Assembly (NCBI RefSeq): GCF_026460985.1
Contig: NZ_JAPKNM010000051.1
Span: 53,814 to 117,813, forward strand
Reading direction: 5' to 3'
From: Sphingomonas sp.
GTDB lineage: Bacteria > Pseudomonadota > Alphaproteobacteria > Sphingomonadales > Sphingomonadaceae
Length of the DNA stretch: 64,000 nucleotides
Shown here: piece after piece, positions 49,507 through 60,244 of the stretch
Numbering within the stretch: position 1 is the stretch's first letter
How the letters are laid out: each line of letters starts with the position of its first letter
Translations under genes and position numbers: made by a program
The notes under the pieces: generated by a model
The model's database searches: none
What the model was told of the DNA's origin: nothing
What the model saw: only the letters and a program-made list of their open reading frames with translations

Positions 49507-50376
49507 TCAGTTCGTGCCGGCGAGATCGACGATGCGATCCCTTTCGTAACGGAAGACTCCGGCCATCTCGGGGATCCGCCCGATCGTCACGCCGAAATAA
49601 TTGGGCAGCTTGCCGACCGGCCGATACTCCGCGCGCCGCACGGTCATCTGCGCGAGCCGCGGATCGAGCGTCATCTCCGCCGGAGCCGGCCCCAGATAGT
49701 TGGGAATGTCCATCACCACCGGCATCGACGAGTCGCCCGGTGTCGCCTTGGGACGTGCTATTCCGTCGGTCAGGATCACGCCCATGTCGACGATCTCGCC
49801 CGCCCGCGCCTCGAACTTGACGCTGCCCATGCAGAAACAGGAGCCGAGCGCTGCGTTGGGCCCGATCACCAGATGTCCATAGATGCGATATTCGCCCGGA
49901 GTGAGTTCCTGCAGATAAGTCGACGCACCGCCCTTGGCCTTGGCGAAGCGATCGAGCGGACCGATCCCCACCGCCGCCATTGCCCCGAACGGAGTGAACT
50001 CGAAATTGGCCTCGGTCGGCTCGATCGGCTCGTCCGGAATTCGAGGCGCGGGCGAGCCCTTGGGCAGCTTGGCCGCCGCGGTCACGGCGCGATCATAATT
50101 GGCGCGCTTCTTCGCATATTTCCCCCGCGCCTCGGCTAGGGCCTTGCTCCGAAGCTCGGCGTAGACCGCCTGCTCGTCCGCGGTCGGCATGCGCATCAGG
50201 TAAAGCGGCACCGCCTCGTCGGTGCGCAGCATCACATACGCCTTGGCGGGATCGAGCGCCACCACCGGCTTGTCCTTGACTGCCTTCGTCTCGACGAAGA
50301 CCGGATGTTTGTCGCCCGCGATCGCGGGGCTGGCCAGCGTCAGCGACGCCAGCGCGGAAAGGAGAAGCTTGTTCAC
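49507..50376 (-). CDS. Hypothetical secreted protein
   Basis: Signal peptide (V)NKLLLSALASLTLASPAIAG; GTG start overlapping upstream ORF stop. Confidence 0.7.
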   Translation of the reverse strand: MNKLLLSALASLTLASPAIAGDKHPVFVETKAVKDKPVVALDPAKAYVMLRTDEAVPLYLMRMPTADEQAVYAELRSKALAEARGKYAKKRANYDRAVTAAAKLPKGSPAPRIPDEPIEPTEANFEFTPFGAMAAVGIGPLDRFAKAKGGASTYLQELTPGEYRIYGHLVIGPNAALGSCFCMGSVKFEARAGEIVDMGVILTDGIARPKATPGDSSMPVVMDIPNYLGPAPAEMTLDPRLAQMTVRRAEYRPVGKLPNYFGVTIGRIPEMAGVFRYERDRIVDLAGTN

Positions 50377-51020
50377 AGGCCCAACGCCTTTTCCTCGGGC
50401 TTGGCCGATGATGCGACCAGTGCCTGTTGTTGCAGATAGCGGGTGCGGTCCTTTTCGCTGACGCCCGACAGGCCCTCCTCGAAGTTGAACTCGGTCCACA
50501 GCTTCTTGGGCAGGCCGTAGCGGTCATAGCCCTTAAAGTGCATACAGGTCCGCATGTTGACGCGACGCACGCGACGCTTCTCTCCCGATCCCCATATCGC
50601 CTGGGCCAGCATGTCGCCCAGTGCCCCACCGATCGCGCCCGCGAGTGTTCCTGCATAGGGATAGGGCACTTGCGTATAGCCGATGCCGCTCACCAGACCG
50701 CGCGCGTAGCCGTCGCATTCGCGGACATCGGCATAGGCCGTCGCGAAATCGGTATCGAGCCGGTGGAAGTAGTAATATTTGTCATAGTCGCCCGCATCGC
50801 TTGGATCGGGCTTGAATTGCAGTTCCGGCATCTTGATCGACGCCGGATCGATTGCGTCAGGCACGCCGAACGGCGATGCGCTGTCCGCCAGATAGGTTGT
50901 AGCCGACACGGCCGCCGGGGCGCTTCCCGCGTCCGCGGTCGCCTCCTGTGCTCGGACCGGTGCAACGGCACACACCAGCGCAGCGGCCGCCCCGAGGGCA
51001 GCCACGCTCGTCAGTTTCAT
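50373..51020 (-). CDS. Hypothetical secreted protein with glycine-zipper-like segment
   Basis: Signal peptide MKLTSVAALGAAAALVCAVAPVRAQ; YAGTLAGAIGGALGDMLAQAIWG. Confidence 0.65.
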   Translation of the reverse strand: MKLTSVAALGAAAALVCAVAPVRAQEATADAGSAPAAVSATTYLADSASPFGVPDAIDPASIKMPELQFKPDPSDAGDYDKYYYFHRLDTDFATAYADVRECDGYARGLVSGIGYTQVPYPYAGTLAGAIGGALGDMLAQAIWGSGEKRRVRRVNMRTCMHFKGYDRYGLPKKLWTEFNFEEGLSGVSEKDRTRYLQQQALVASSAKPEEKALGL

Positions 51021-51110
51021 GATTTCTCCCCCTCACGATGGCGTCGAATCGCCATCCCCCGGGACGGAGAATATTCAGTACCGCGTTCGAAACAATCCCG
51101 AATCTCGATG

Positions 51111-51719
51111 CTACGCCGCCGGAACCCGCCGCGCCGTCAGCACCTTGACCGGCGTCACCGGAACCTCGCCCTTGAAGCTGCCCTGCAGCGTCTTGGCCGG
51201 CGAGATAGGCGCGTCCATGATCTTGACCGCCACGTCCATCCCCTCGACCACGCGCGCGAACGCGGCATAGCCGAGATTGTCGCCCGGCTTGGCGGGATCC
51301 GCGTCGAAGGAAGGCTGGTCGCCGACCATGATCGTGAACTCGCCGCGCGCGCTGCCCGGCGCGAGTCGCGGCATCGAGAGCGTGCCGTCGAGATGCCTGA
51401 TCCCGGTCTGGCTGGTCGGTTCGTGCTTGACCGGCGGAAACATCTTCGCCGGAGCGTTCTGCACGCCGAACTGGACGAAGCCGAACCGCTCCTGGACCTT
51501 CACCGTGCGGTAGAAGACGATGCCGTCGAGCCGTTTGGCGTCGACATAGCGCAGGAAGTTCTTCGCGCTGATCGGCGCCTTGTCGAGATAGACCTCGACG
51601 ACGATCCGGCCGGCGCTGGTCTCGAGCGCGACGCGGGGGTTGGGCGCGGGTGCAGGCGTGACTTGCGCGAGGGCGGGCAACGCGAGGAAACAGAACAGCA
51701 TCAGGACCAGGTGGCGCAT
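51111..51719 (-). CDS. Peptidylprolyl isomerase, cyclophilin type
   Basis: VALETSAGRIVVEVYLDKAPISAKNFLRYVDAKRLDGIVFYRTV...NLGYAAFARVVEGMDVAVKI; signal peptide. Confidence 0.92.
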   Translation of the reverse strand: MRHLVLMLFCFLALPALAQVTPAPAPNPRVALETSAGRIVVEVYLDKAPISAKNFLRYVDAKRLDGIVFYRTVKVQERFGFVQFGVQNAPAKMFPPVKHEPTSQTGIRHLDGTLSMPRLAPGSARGEFTIMVGDQPSFDADPAKPGDNLGYAAFARVVEGMDVAVKIMDAPISPAKTLQGSFKGEVPVTPVKVLTARRVPAA

Positions 51720-51785
51720 GGATTTCGTTGCCTCGCGACGGATTGCCGGCATGCTAGGCCGAGATCATGCGAAAGCAACGCCGCG

Positions 51786-53036
51786 TCAGGCGTTGGCGTA
51801 CCAATAATTGTCGGCCTCGCCGCTATCCAGGCTTCGCTGGAACAAGATGCAGGCATTGTCGCCCCAATTGGTCGACGGGTTCCACCAGCTGTCGCCGTCG
51901 ACGAATATCGACCGGGTGCCGTAATAGCCGTCCTGATTCTGGGGATTGCCGTAGGCGTCGCGCGTGACATCGGACCAGAGGCGCAGCCCGTCGGGAACAG
52001 TGAAGCCATGCTGCTTCAGGGCGTCCGCGAAGTAATCCGCACCGCCGCCCCCGACGTTTCCGCCGAAGTGATTCAGAGCGTCGATCAGTTCGGGAATGGG
52101 CATGACGCTCCAGTTCCAGCAGCCGGTCTGCCAATGCACGGCGTTTTCGAGCGGCTGCAGCCCGCCGTTGAAGGTGCTGACATCGTCACTTTCGCCGTGC
52201 TGGACCCATGCGCTGATGATCAGGCAGAACATCCTGATGCCGTCGGGCACGGTGGTGATCACCACATTGGGCGGCAGCGACTTGACCGGCGTCGAGACCG
52301 TCGAGACCGTCTTGTCGGTCGGATCCGCCCACTGGAACGTGTCGACCGCGTCGCGCATCCCGCGCAGCAAGCCGAGCTGGGCGGTGCGGTTGGTTTGCCA
52401 GTCAGCCAGCGTCCGCACCGCCCCCTCGTGATCGCCCTGGTCATTGAGATATTCGACGCAGTGCATCACTGCCTGTGCCTGCTGGCTGTCGAGATAGGCC
52501 CAATGCTTCTGGATCGCGTTGGTGGCATCCGGCCCGAAGAATTCATAATGCGTGTGCACGACGCGATTCCAGGCTGTCAGCACCGAAGTGGTGCCCGCCG
52601 CGCCGGCCAGCGCGTTGTTCCAGGTGGCAGGCGCGTCGGCGATCGACTTGTCCATCTCGGCCCGGATCAGCTTTTTGGCATTGGCGATGCCGTCCGTATC
52701 GCCGGGGTCGCGATCGGCGAGATCCTTGAACAGTCCGCCCAGCGTGGTGTTCGTCGCGATCAGGTCGTCGAGCGGCTGCGCAACCACGTCGTAATTCACC
52801 TGGGTGATGGCGCTGTCGAACGCAGTCCGAAACGCGTCGATCGTCGTCTGCAACGTCGCGATGGCGGAGATGATCGCATCGAGCTGCGCGCTCATCTGCG
52901 CCTGGCTGTCGGTGGTGATCCCGGTCGCCGAAAGGAGCTGGCCGAAGGCGAAGCTCGCGACCGGCCCGACCACGGCCTCGGCAAGGTTGCTGCCGATCGA
53001 TTCCGCGGCGTCTTCCGCCTCCGCCAAAGCTGCCAT
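51786..53036 (-). CDS. Uncharacterised 417-aa protein with alpha-helical N-terminus
   Basis: MAALAEAEDAAESIGSNLAEAVVGPVASFAFGQLLSATGITTDSQAQMSAQLDAIISAIATLQTTIDAFRTAF...; no recognised domain, no classical signal peptide. Confidence 0.65.
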   Translation of the reverse strand: MAALAEAEDAAESIGSNLAEAVVGPVASFAFGQLLSATGITTDSQAQMSAQLDAIISAIATLQTTIDAFRTAFDSAITQVNYDVVAQPLDDLIATNTTLGGLFKDLADRDPGDTDGIANAKKLIRAEMDKSIADAPATWNNALAGAAGTTSVLTAWNRVVHTHYEFFGPDATNAIQKHWAYLDSQQAQAVMHCVEYLNDQGDHEGAVRTLADWQTNRTAQLGLLRGMRDAVDTFQWADPTDKTVSTVSTPVKSLPPNVVITTVPDGIRMFCLIISAWVQHGESDDVSTFNGGLQPLENAVHWQTGCWNWSVMPIPELIDALNHFGGNVGGGGADYFADALKQHGFTVPDGLRLWSDVTRDAYGNPQNQDGYYGTRSIFVDGDSWWNPSTNWGDNACILFQRSLDSGEADNYWYANA

Positions 53037-53133
53037 GAAACCCCTCCCCCGATCTGCGCACGTGCGCAGTTGCGAAGATATGGGAACGGCGGCGAAATGA
53101 AAAGCGCTTCGCGAGAGGGGGTCCTGCGGAGCC

Positions 53134-54633
53134 CTAGCCTGCCAACGCCTTCTTGAGCAGCTCATTGACCACCGCCGGGTTGGCCTTGCCGCCCATCGCC
53201 TTCATCGTCTGTCCGACGAAGAAGCCGAACAGCGCCTCCTTGCCGCCGCGATACTGCTCGAGCTGGCCCGGGTTCTTCGCCAGCACCTCGGCGATCACCG
53301 CCTCGATCGCGCCGGTGTCGCTGGTCTGCTTCATGCCCCGCTCTTCGACGATCCTGGCCGGCGCGTCGCCGGTCTCGAGCATGATCTCGAACACCTGCTT
53401 GCCGAGCGTGTTCGAGATCGTCCCGTCGGCGACCAAGGCGAGCAATTCGGCGCCCTGCTCGGGGCTGACCGGGCTCTCATCGAGATCCTTGCTCAGCCGG
53501 TTGAGCGCGCCATACAGGTCCGAAAGCAGCCAGTTGGCGGCAGCACGGGCGACTTCGTTCTCGCCCTTCTTCTGGATGCGCGCGCTCTCGGCCAGCAGCG
53601 CCTCGAACCAGCGCGCGGTATCCGCATCGGCCGTCAGCACGGCGGCGTTATAGGCGCTCAGCCCCAGCACGCCCTCGTAGCGACGACGCTTGGCGTCGGG
53701 CAATTCGGGCAGGCTCGCCCGGCATTCCTCGAGGAACGCATCGTCGAGCTCGAGCGGCAGCAGGTCGGGATCGGGGAAATAGCGATAGTCGTGCGCGTCT
53801 TCCTTCGAGCGCATCGAACGCGTCTCGCCGCGATCGGGATCGAACAGCCGCGTCTCCTGGACGATCCGGCCGCCGCTCTCGAGTACCTCGACCTGGCGGC
53901 GCGCCTCGGTCTCGATCGCCTGCATCACGAAGCGTACCGAATTGACGTTCTTGGTCTCGGTGCGGGTGCCGAGTTCCGTACCCGGCTTGCGGACGCTGAC
54001 ATTGACGTCGGCGCGCATCGAGCCCTGGTCCATATTGCCGTCGCACGAGCCGACATAGCGCAGGATCGCGCGCAGCTTGGAGAGATACGCCCCCGCTTCC
54101 TGCGGCGAGCGCATATCGGGCTTGGACACGATCTCCATCAGCGCCACGCCGGCGCGGTTGAGATCGACGTAGGAGCGCGTCGGATGCTGGTCGTGCATCA
54201 GCTTGCCGGCGTCCTGCTCGACATGGATGCGCTCGACACCGATCGCCTTGACCTCGGCCTCGGGATCCTTCTCATCGAGGCTGATCTCGACCGTCCCCTC
54301 GCCCACCAGCGGGTGGAAAAGCTGGCTGATCTGATAGCCCTGCGGCAGATCGGCGTAGAAGTAATTCTTGCGATCGAAGCGCGACCATTTGTTGATCACC
54401 GCCCCGATCGCCATGCCGGTGCGCACCGCCTGGCGGATGCACTCGCGATTGGGCGTCGGCAGCATGCCGGGCATCGCCGCGTCGATCAGCGACACCTGGC
54501 TGTTGGGCTCGGCGCCGAACGCGGTCGCCGCGCCCGAGAAGAGCTTGGCGTGCGAGGTCACCTGCGCATGGACCTCGAGGCCGATCACGACCTCCCATTC
54601 GCCGGTGTCGCCCTGGATGCGGTAATCGCTCAT
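53134..54633 (-). CDS. gatB: Asp/Glu-tRNA(Asn/Gln) amidotransferase subunit B
   Basis: [40 protein letters not shown]-terminal YqeY-like tail. Confidence 0.97.
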   Translation of the reverse strand: MSDYRIQGDTGEWEVVIGLEVHAQVTSHAKLFSGAATAFGAEPNSQVSLIDAAMPGMLPTPNRECIRQAVRTGMAIGAVINKWSRFDRKNYFYADLPQGYQISQLFHPLVGEGTVEISLDEKDPEAEVKAIGVERIHVEQDAGKLMHDQHPTRSYVDLNRAGVALMEIVSKPDMRSPQEAGAYLSKLRAILRYVGSCDGNMDQGSMRADVNVSVRKPGTELGTRTETKNVNSVRFVMQAIETEARRQVEVLESGGRIVQETRLFDPDRGETRSMRSKEDAHDYRYFPDPDLLPLELDDAFLEECRASLPELPDAKRRRYEGVLGLSAYNAAVLTADADTARWFEALLAESARIQKKGENEVARAAANWLLSDLYGALNRLSKDLDESPVSPEQGAELLALVADGTISNTLGKQVFEIMLETGDAPARIVEERGMKQTSDTGAIEAVIAEVLAKNPGQLEQYRGGKEALFGFFVGQTMKAMGGKANPAVVNELLKKALAG

Positions 54634-54647
54634 TCGATCTTCCTGCA

Positions 54648-54851
54648 TTAAACTCTGCCCCGGTCTTTTGGCGATCCGTCCGGATTTCGCAGACCCAGCG
54701 CAATTTCGTGCTCAACTTTCGGCGTCAGTTCACCGCCCAGCTCAGCCTCACCAACACAACCCCAACAATCCCCACCACAATCGGTAGAAAGCGGGTCGCT
54801 TTCGACATCCAACGGACGCCGGCACGTCATGCAAAAGCGCGCGGCTACCAC
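54648..54851 (-). CDS. Small zinc-ribbon-like protein between gatA and gatB
   Basis: GTG start overlapping gatA end: [71 protein letters not shown] and CWGC pairs. An ATG at 54830 is the shorter alternative. Confidence 0.6.
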   Translation of the reverse strand: MVAARFCMTCRRPLDVESDPLSTDCGGDCWGCVGEAELGGELTPKVEHEIALGLRNPDGSPKDRGRV

Positions 54852-56329
54852 CAGCTCTCCGGCCGCGCCGTGAACCCGGCGCGCTCCTCGATCGCCAGCC
54901 CCGCATTCAGCACGCCTTGCTCGTCGAGCGGCTTGCCGATGATCTGGAGGCCCAGCGGCAGCCCGCTTTTGTCGAGCCCGCCCGGCACCGACATCGCCGG
55001 CAAACCGGCGAGCGAGCTCGGCACGGTGAAGACGTCGTTCAGGTACATCGCCAGCGGATCGGCCGATTTCTCGCCCAGCGCGAACGCCGCGCTCGGCGCT
55101 GTCGGGGTGAGCAGCAGGTCGCACTGCGCCCACGCATTGTCGAAGTCGCGCGCGATCAGCGTGCGGACCTTCTGCGCCTGGGTGTAATAGGCGTCGTAGA
55201 AGCCCGCCGAGAGCACATAGGTGCCGATCAGGATGCGGCGTTTGACCTCGTCGCCGAAGCCCGCGGCGCGCGTCGCGGCGTACATTTCCTGAAGGTTCTG
55301 CCCGTCGGCCAGCTCGCGCAGCCCGTAGCGTACGCCGTCATAGCGCGCGAGGTTGGACGAGGCCTCGGCCGGCGCGATGATGTAATAGGCCGGCAGCGCA
55401 TATCTGGTATGCGGCAGGCTCACCTCGACCACGTCGGCGCCGGCGTCCTTCACCCAGTCGATCCCGCGCTGCCACAGCGCCTCGATCTCCTCGGGCATGC
55501 CGTCGACGCGATATTCCTTGGGGATGCCGATCTTCTTGCCGCGCAGGCTCGACGACAGGCCGGCCTCCCATTTCGGCACCGGCAGTTCGAGCGAGGTCGA
55601 GTCCTTCGGATCGAAGCCCGCCATGCTCTCGAGCAGGATCGCGCAGTCGCGCACGTCGCGCGCCATCGGCCCGGCCTGGTCGAGCGACGAGGCGAAGGCG
55701 ACCACGCCCCAGCGCGAGCAGCGGCCATAGGTCGGCTTGATGCCCGAGATGCCGGTGAAGGCCGCCGGCTGGCGGATCGAGCCGCCGGTATCGGTGCCGG
55801 TCGCGCCCGGCACGATCCGCGCGGCGATCGCGGCGCTGCTGCCGCCCGACGAGCCGCCGGGCGCCAGCGGGGCATTGTCGCCGCCGCCGCGCCGCCACGG
55901 CGAGATCACGTTGCCGAAGTACGAGGTCTCGTTCGACGAACCCATCGCGAACTGGTCGAGATTGAGCTTGCCGAGCATGCCCGCGCCGGCGTCCCAGAGC
56001 CGCTGCGACACGGTCGATTCATAGACCGGCTTGAAGCCCTCGAGCATGTGGCTCGCGGCGGTGGTCTGCACGCCCTTGGTGGCGAACAGATCCTTCATGC
56101 CGATCGGCACGCCGGCGAGCGGACGCAGCGTCTCGCCCGCAGCGCGCGCGGCGTCCGCTTCCTTGGCCGCGGCGATGGCATGGTCGGGCGTCTCGACGAT
56201 GAACGCGTTGAGCGCCTTGGCGCGGCTCACCTTGACGATGAACGCGTCGGCCACTTCACGCGCCGAGAAGGTTCCCGCGCGGATGCCGTCGCGCAGCTGC
56301 GCGATGCCCAGATCGGTGATGTCGCTCAT
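54845..56329 (-). CDS. gatA: Asp/Glu-tRNA(Asn/Gln) amidotransferase subunit A
   Basis: Amidase signature [34 protein letters not shown]. Confidence 0.97.
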   Translation of the reverse strand: MSDITDLGIAQLRDGIRAGTFSAREVADAFIVKVSRAKALNAFIVETPDHAIAAAKEADAARAAGETLRPLAGVPIGMKDLFATKGVQTTAASHMLEGFKPVYESTVSQRLWDAGAGMLGKLNLDQFAMGSSNETSYFGNVISPWRRGGGDNAPLAPGGSSGGSSAAIAARIVPGATGTDTGGSIRQPAAFTGISGIKPTYGRCSRWGVVAFASSLDQAGPMARDVRDCAILLESMAGFDPKDSTSLELPVPKWEAGLSSSLRGKKIGIPKEYRVDGMPEEIEALWQRGIDWVKDAGADVVEVSLPHTRYALPAYYIIAPAEASSNLARYDGVRYGLRELADGQNLQEMYAATRAAGFGDEVKRRILIGTYVLSAGFYDAYYTQAQKVRTLIARDFDNAWAQCDLLLTPTAPSAAFALGEKSADPLAMYLNDVFTVPSSLAGLPAMSVPGGLDKSGLPLGLQIIGKPLDEQGVLNAGLAIEERAGFTARPESWW

Positions 56330-56613
56330 TCGACCACCTTCGGCACGGTGAAGAAGCCGTGCTCGCCCTGGGGCGCGTTCTGGAGGACGGCGTCGCGCTG
56401 CTGGCCCTCGGTCACCACGTCGGCGCGCAGGCGCAGCGTGTTGGGGATCACGGCGGTCATCGGCTCGACCTTCGCGGTGTCGACCTCGCCCAGCTGCTCG
56501 ATCCAGCCGAGGATGTTGTTGAGCTCGGGCACGAGGCGCTCGGCATCGGAATCGCTGATCGCGATCCGGGCGAGGCTGGCCACCTTCTTCACGGTTGCGG
56601 TATCTACGGACAT
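56326..56613 (-). CDS. gatC: Asp/Glu-tRNA(Asn/Gln) amidotransferase subunit C
   Basis: [46 protein letters not shown]. Confidence 0.95.
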   Translation of the reverse strand: MSVDTATVKKVASLARIAISDSDAERLVPELNNILGWIEQLGEVDTAKVEPMTAVIPNTLRLRADVVTEGQQRDAVLQNAPQGEHGFFTVPKVVE

Positions 56614-56652
56614 GAGGGCGCGGCTAGCACCCCGCCTCCGTTCCGTGCAACG

Positions 56653-58434
56653 CTATTCGAACGGATCGCCTACCGGAACGCCGCCGACATAGGCCTGGCG
56701 CCGCGGGACGGTGCGAATCTCGACCTTGCCCTCGGCATAGCCGGCCGCGATCGTCGAGAGCTCGTCGACGGTGGCGGGCCGGGTGGCGGGCGCCACCTGC
56801 CATTTGCCGTCACTGAGCCGGAAGCGCTCGCCTTCGCGGCAGCCTTGGTTTGCAGGCGCCGGCACCTGCGTCTTCCCGGAAGGCGTCGGCGTCGGCTTCG
56901 GCGCCTCGAAGCAATTGTCCTTGAACAGCAGCGCCTCGGTCTCACTCGCCAGCAGCACGCTGCACTTCTGGTCGCGGATGCAATCATATCCCTGCGCGAT
57001 CGCCTCGGAGAGCCCTTGCGGAAGCGCGTTGCCCTTCGGCAGCACCCGCGTGTTGGTCACCACTTCGGCGCGTTTCTTCGTATCCTGGCTCGTATCCTTG
57101 ATATCCCAACGCCCCTCGGCTTTGGCGACCTCGTTCGCCCGCGCCCTGATCGTCGCGTTGGCCGATGCCTGCAGCTTCTTGAGCGCCGCCCGCCCCGGAC
57201 CACCGAAATCGAACGCCAGCGCGCGCCAGTCGAACTGTTCCGGCGTCACCTTGCCCGATTCGAGCCGCGCGAGCTGGTCGCGCGTGGAGATCGCGTTGAA
57301 GCTCACCAGCGGCGTCGCCAGCACCAGCGCCACGCCGCACACGACGAACGCCAGCACAAGATTCAACGGCCGCACGCGCGTGGACCAGTCGAGACGGCCG
57401 AGCACCAGCGAAACCAGATAGGCCGCGCCCCACAGGCAGGCGATGCCCACGAACACGATTGCCCAGAGCCGCTCGGGGGTGAAGCCATATTGGCCTATGC
57501 GCAACCCGGTCGCGATCGCCGCCAGGATGGCCAGCGGCAGCATCACCACGCCCAGCCCCATCGCGCCGTAGCGCAGCAGCGGGAAGCGCCGTTCCTGTTC
57601 GGGAGCGTTGCCGATCACCGCATTGGCGAGGATCAGCGCGCCGACCACGCAGAAGAGCAGGATCGGGGTGGTCGCGCTGGTCGCCTCCCACAGGGCGTCG
57701 AGCCCGGTGAAGGGCAGCGCCAGCACGAACAGCAGCAGCCCGACCGCGAGCACCGGCGCCAGCACCGCCAGCACCAGGGCGACCACCCGCTGGAGCAGCC
57801 GCACCACGAAGTCGTGCTCGCGCAGCAGCCCCAAGGCGGCACCGAAGGCGAGCCCGATCAGGCTGCGCCAGCACCAGTTCTCCTGGAGCAGCTCCTTGAG
57901 GAAATCGATCTTGATCAGGTCGAACAGCATCGCCAGCAGCCAGGCCAGCGCGAAGACGATCGCCACGAAGACGCAACATGCCCCGAAGAGCACGACATTG
58001 GTCCAGGCATGGTCGTGCACCGCCGGATAAGGGAAGCGCCGCGCGCCCTCGTCGCGTGCCGCCTGGAACAATGGCGCCGCGATCGCGACGGCGAGCAGCA
58101 GGCTGACCATCCGCCAGCCCTCGCCGACGCTCCAGTCCTCGGGCGTGCCGTTCCACGCCACCACGAGCGCGCCGACGAGCGCAAGCGCCAGCGAGAACAG
58201 GATCGAGGCCCACCACAAGCGGCGCTCGAGCGTGAAGCCGGTCAGCCCCGCCGCGAGCGTCACGCCGGTCAGCGCCGCGGCCTCGATCGTCGAAAGCGTG
58301 ATGCGATAGCCGTTGCCGAGGATGAAGTGCACGCAGAGCCCCGCGGCCAATCCGATCGCCGCCAGGATCAGCGGCCGGGCTGCCCAGGCCGCCGGCGCGG
58401 CCCCCTCGCCTGCCATCGCCTCATCCGCCTGCAT
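56653..58434 (-). CDS. DUF4153-like multi-pass membrane protein
   Basis: About a dozen TM helices with DLIKIDFLKELLQENW...; DUF4153 assignment from memory. Confidence 0.7.
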   Translation of the reverse strand: MQADEAMAGEGAAPAAWAARPLILAAIGLAAGLCVHFILGNGYRITLSTIEAAALTGVTLAAGLTGFTLERRLWWASILFSLALALVGALVVAWNGTPEDWSVGEGWRMVSLLLAVAIAAPLFQAARDEGARRFPYPAVHDHAWTNVVLFGACCVFVAIVFALAWLLAMLFDLIKIDFLKELLQENWCWRSLIGLAFGAALGLLREHDFVVRLLQRVVALVLAVLAPVLAVGLLLFVLALPFTGLDALWEATSATTPILLFCVVGALILANAVIGNAPEQERRFPLLRYGAMGLGVVMLPLAILAAIATGLRIGQYGFTPERLWAIVFVGIACLWGAAYLVSLVLGRLDWSTRVRPLNLVLAFVVCGVALVLATPLVSFNAISTRDQLARLESGKVTPEQFDWRALAFDFGGPGRAALKKLQASANATIRARANEVAKAEGRWDIKDTSQDTKKRAEVVTNTRVLPKGNALPQGLSEAIAQGYDCIRDQKCSVLLASETEALLFKDNCFEAPKPTPTPSGKTQVPAPANQGCREGERFRLSDGKWQVAPATRPATVDELSTIAAGYAEGKVEIRTVPRRQAYVGGVPVGDPFE

Positions 58435-58668
58435 CGTCGATCCTCCCACTGTCTAGGCTGGCGCTGTGGCGGAGCCGATCGCGCATGGCATGAGCAAAAG
58501 CTGAGCTTTCGCTGAGATCACCGCTCGGCCACCGATCCCCCGGCCCCTGTTCGTCCGGAGCATCCCCCGGCGGCGCTTTCGCGTCAACGCGGTTGCATCC
58601 TTCACACGCGTGCGCCACGGGAACGCGATTGCAACACGACCCGTTTATGTTGCATCGCACAACGGAGA

Positions 58669-59778
58669 GTGCGTGTGGCCCGGAAGTTCCTTTATGTCGT
58701 CGTCGTCCTGATCATGCTCGCCCTCGCCGCCGCCTTCGCCTATCGCTTCTACGGCGTGCAGCTGATGCGCCAGTTCATGGTGCCCGGCGGCGAAGCGGCG
58801 ACGCTGCCGCCGCCCGATCGCGGCGTCTATGCGCGCGCCGACATGTGGATCGCGCGCCCCGACAAGCCCGGCAATCCGGCGCTCTGGACCCCGACGGGCT
58901 TCAAGCCCGCGGACAAGCCCGAGGCCGCGATATTCTTCGTGCATCCGACTTCGTTCCTCGACACGGCGAAGTGGAACGCCCCGCTCGACAATGTGGATGC
59001 CAACAACCGCGCGGCGCTGTTCCTCCGCGGCCAGGCCAGCGCGTTCAATTCGGTCGGCGCGATCTGGGCCCCGCGCTACCGCCAGGCGACCTTCGGCGCC
59101 TTCCTGACCAGCAAGGCCAGCGCGCAGAAGGCACTCGATTTCGCCTATCGCGACGTCCTCGCCGCGTTCGACCAGTTCGTGACCGAGGCCGGCGACCGCC
59201 CGATCATCCTCGCGGGCCACAGCCAGGGCGCACTCCATCTCTCGCGCCTGCTCGTCGATCGCGTCGCCGGCACGCCACTCGCGAAGCGGATCGTCGCGGC
59301 CTATGTCGTCGGCTGGCCGGTCTCGATCCCCGCTGACCTGCCCAAGATGGGCCTGCCCGCCTGCTCGGGGCCCGACGAGGCCGGCTGCATCCTGTCGTGG
59401 CAGAGCTTCTCCGAGCCCGCCGATCCCGCGCTGATCGTCGACACGTTCGATGCGACCACCGGCTTCACCGGCAAGCCGCGCGCGGGAACGCCGATGGTTT
59501 GCACCAATCCGATCACCGGCAAGCCCGACGATTCGGCCCCGGCCAGCGCCAATCTCGGCACCCTGATCCCCGACATGAGCTTCCAGTCGGCGCAATTGGT
59601 GACCGGCCGCGTCTCCGCGCGCTGCGAGGGACGCGGCTTCCTGACGATCGGCCGCGACCCGCCCGAGTTCGGCCAATACGTCCTGCCCGGCAACAACTAT
59701 CACGTGTTCGACTACAGCCTGTTCTGGGCGAACGTGCGCAAGGACGCCGAGCGCCGGCTGGCGGCGTACAAGCGGTGA
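58669..59778 (+). CDS. DUF3089 alpha/beta-hydrolase-like protein
   Basis: [45 protein letters not shown] start. Confidence 0.87.
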   Translation: MRVARKFLYVVVVLIMLALAAAFAYRFYGVQLMRQFMVPGGEAATLPPPDRGVYARADMWIARPDKPGNPALWTPTGFKPADKPEAAIFFVHPTSFLDTAKWNAPLDNVDANNRAALFLRGQASAFNSVGAIWAPRYRQATFGAFLTSKASAQKALDFAYRDVLAAFDQFVTEAGDRPIILAGHSQGALHLSRLLVDRVAGTPLAKRIVAAYVVGWPVSIPADLPKMGLPACSGPDEAGCILSWQSFSEPADPALIVDTFDATTGFTGKPRAGTPMVCTNPITGKPDDSAPASANLGTLIPDMSFQSAQLVTGRVSARCEGRGFLTIGRDPPEFGQYVLPGNNYHVFDYSLFWANVRKDAERRLAAYKR

Positions 59779-60236
59779 TCACCACCGCCCCCGCCGAGTT
59801 CCGCGCCGCGCTCCCCGCGGGCGGGCGCCTGCTCGGCCTCGATGTCGGCACCAAGACGATCGGCACGGCGCTGTGCGACGCCGGCTGGAGCTTCGCCAGC
59901 CCCGCGCTGCTGATCCGCCGCACCAAGTTCACCAAGGACAAGGCCGCGCTGGCCGAGCTGATCGCACAGCAGCAGGTGAAGGGCCTGGTCGTCGGCCTGC
60001 CGCTCAACCTGGACGGCACCGATAGCCCACGCACCCAGTCCACCCGCGCCTTCGCCCGCAACCTTGACGACATGGGCTTTCCCATCCTGCTCTGGGACGA
60101 GCGCTGGTCGACCGTCGCGGTCGAGCGCACCTTGATCGAGCAGGATTTCAGCCGCGCCCGCCGCGCCGAGATGATCGACAACATGGCCGCGGCGCACATC
60201 CTCCAGGGCGCGATCGACGGCCTCGTCAACGCCTGA
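59775..60236 (+). CDS. ruvX: Putative pre-16S rRNA nuclease YqgF/RuvX
   Basis: [45 protein letters not shown]. Confidence 0.93.
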   Translation: MITTAPAEFRAALPAGGRLLGLDVGTKTIGTALCDAGWSFASPALLIRRTKFTKDKAALAELIAQQQVKGLVVGLPLNLDGTDSPRTQSTRAFARNLDDMGFPILLWDERWSTVAVERTLIEQDFSRARRAEMIDNMAAAHILQGAIDGLVNA

Positions 60237-60244
60237 GCGTCGGG

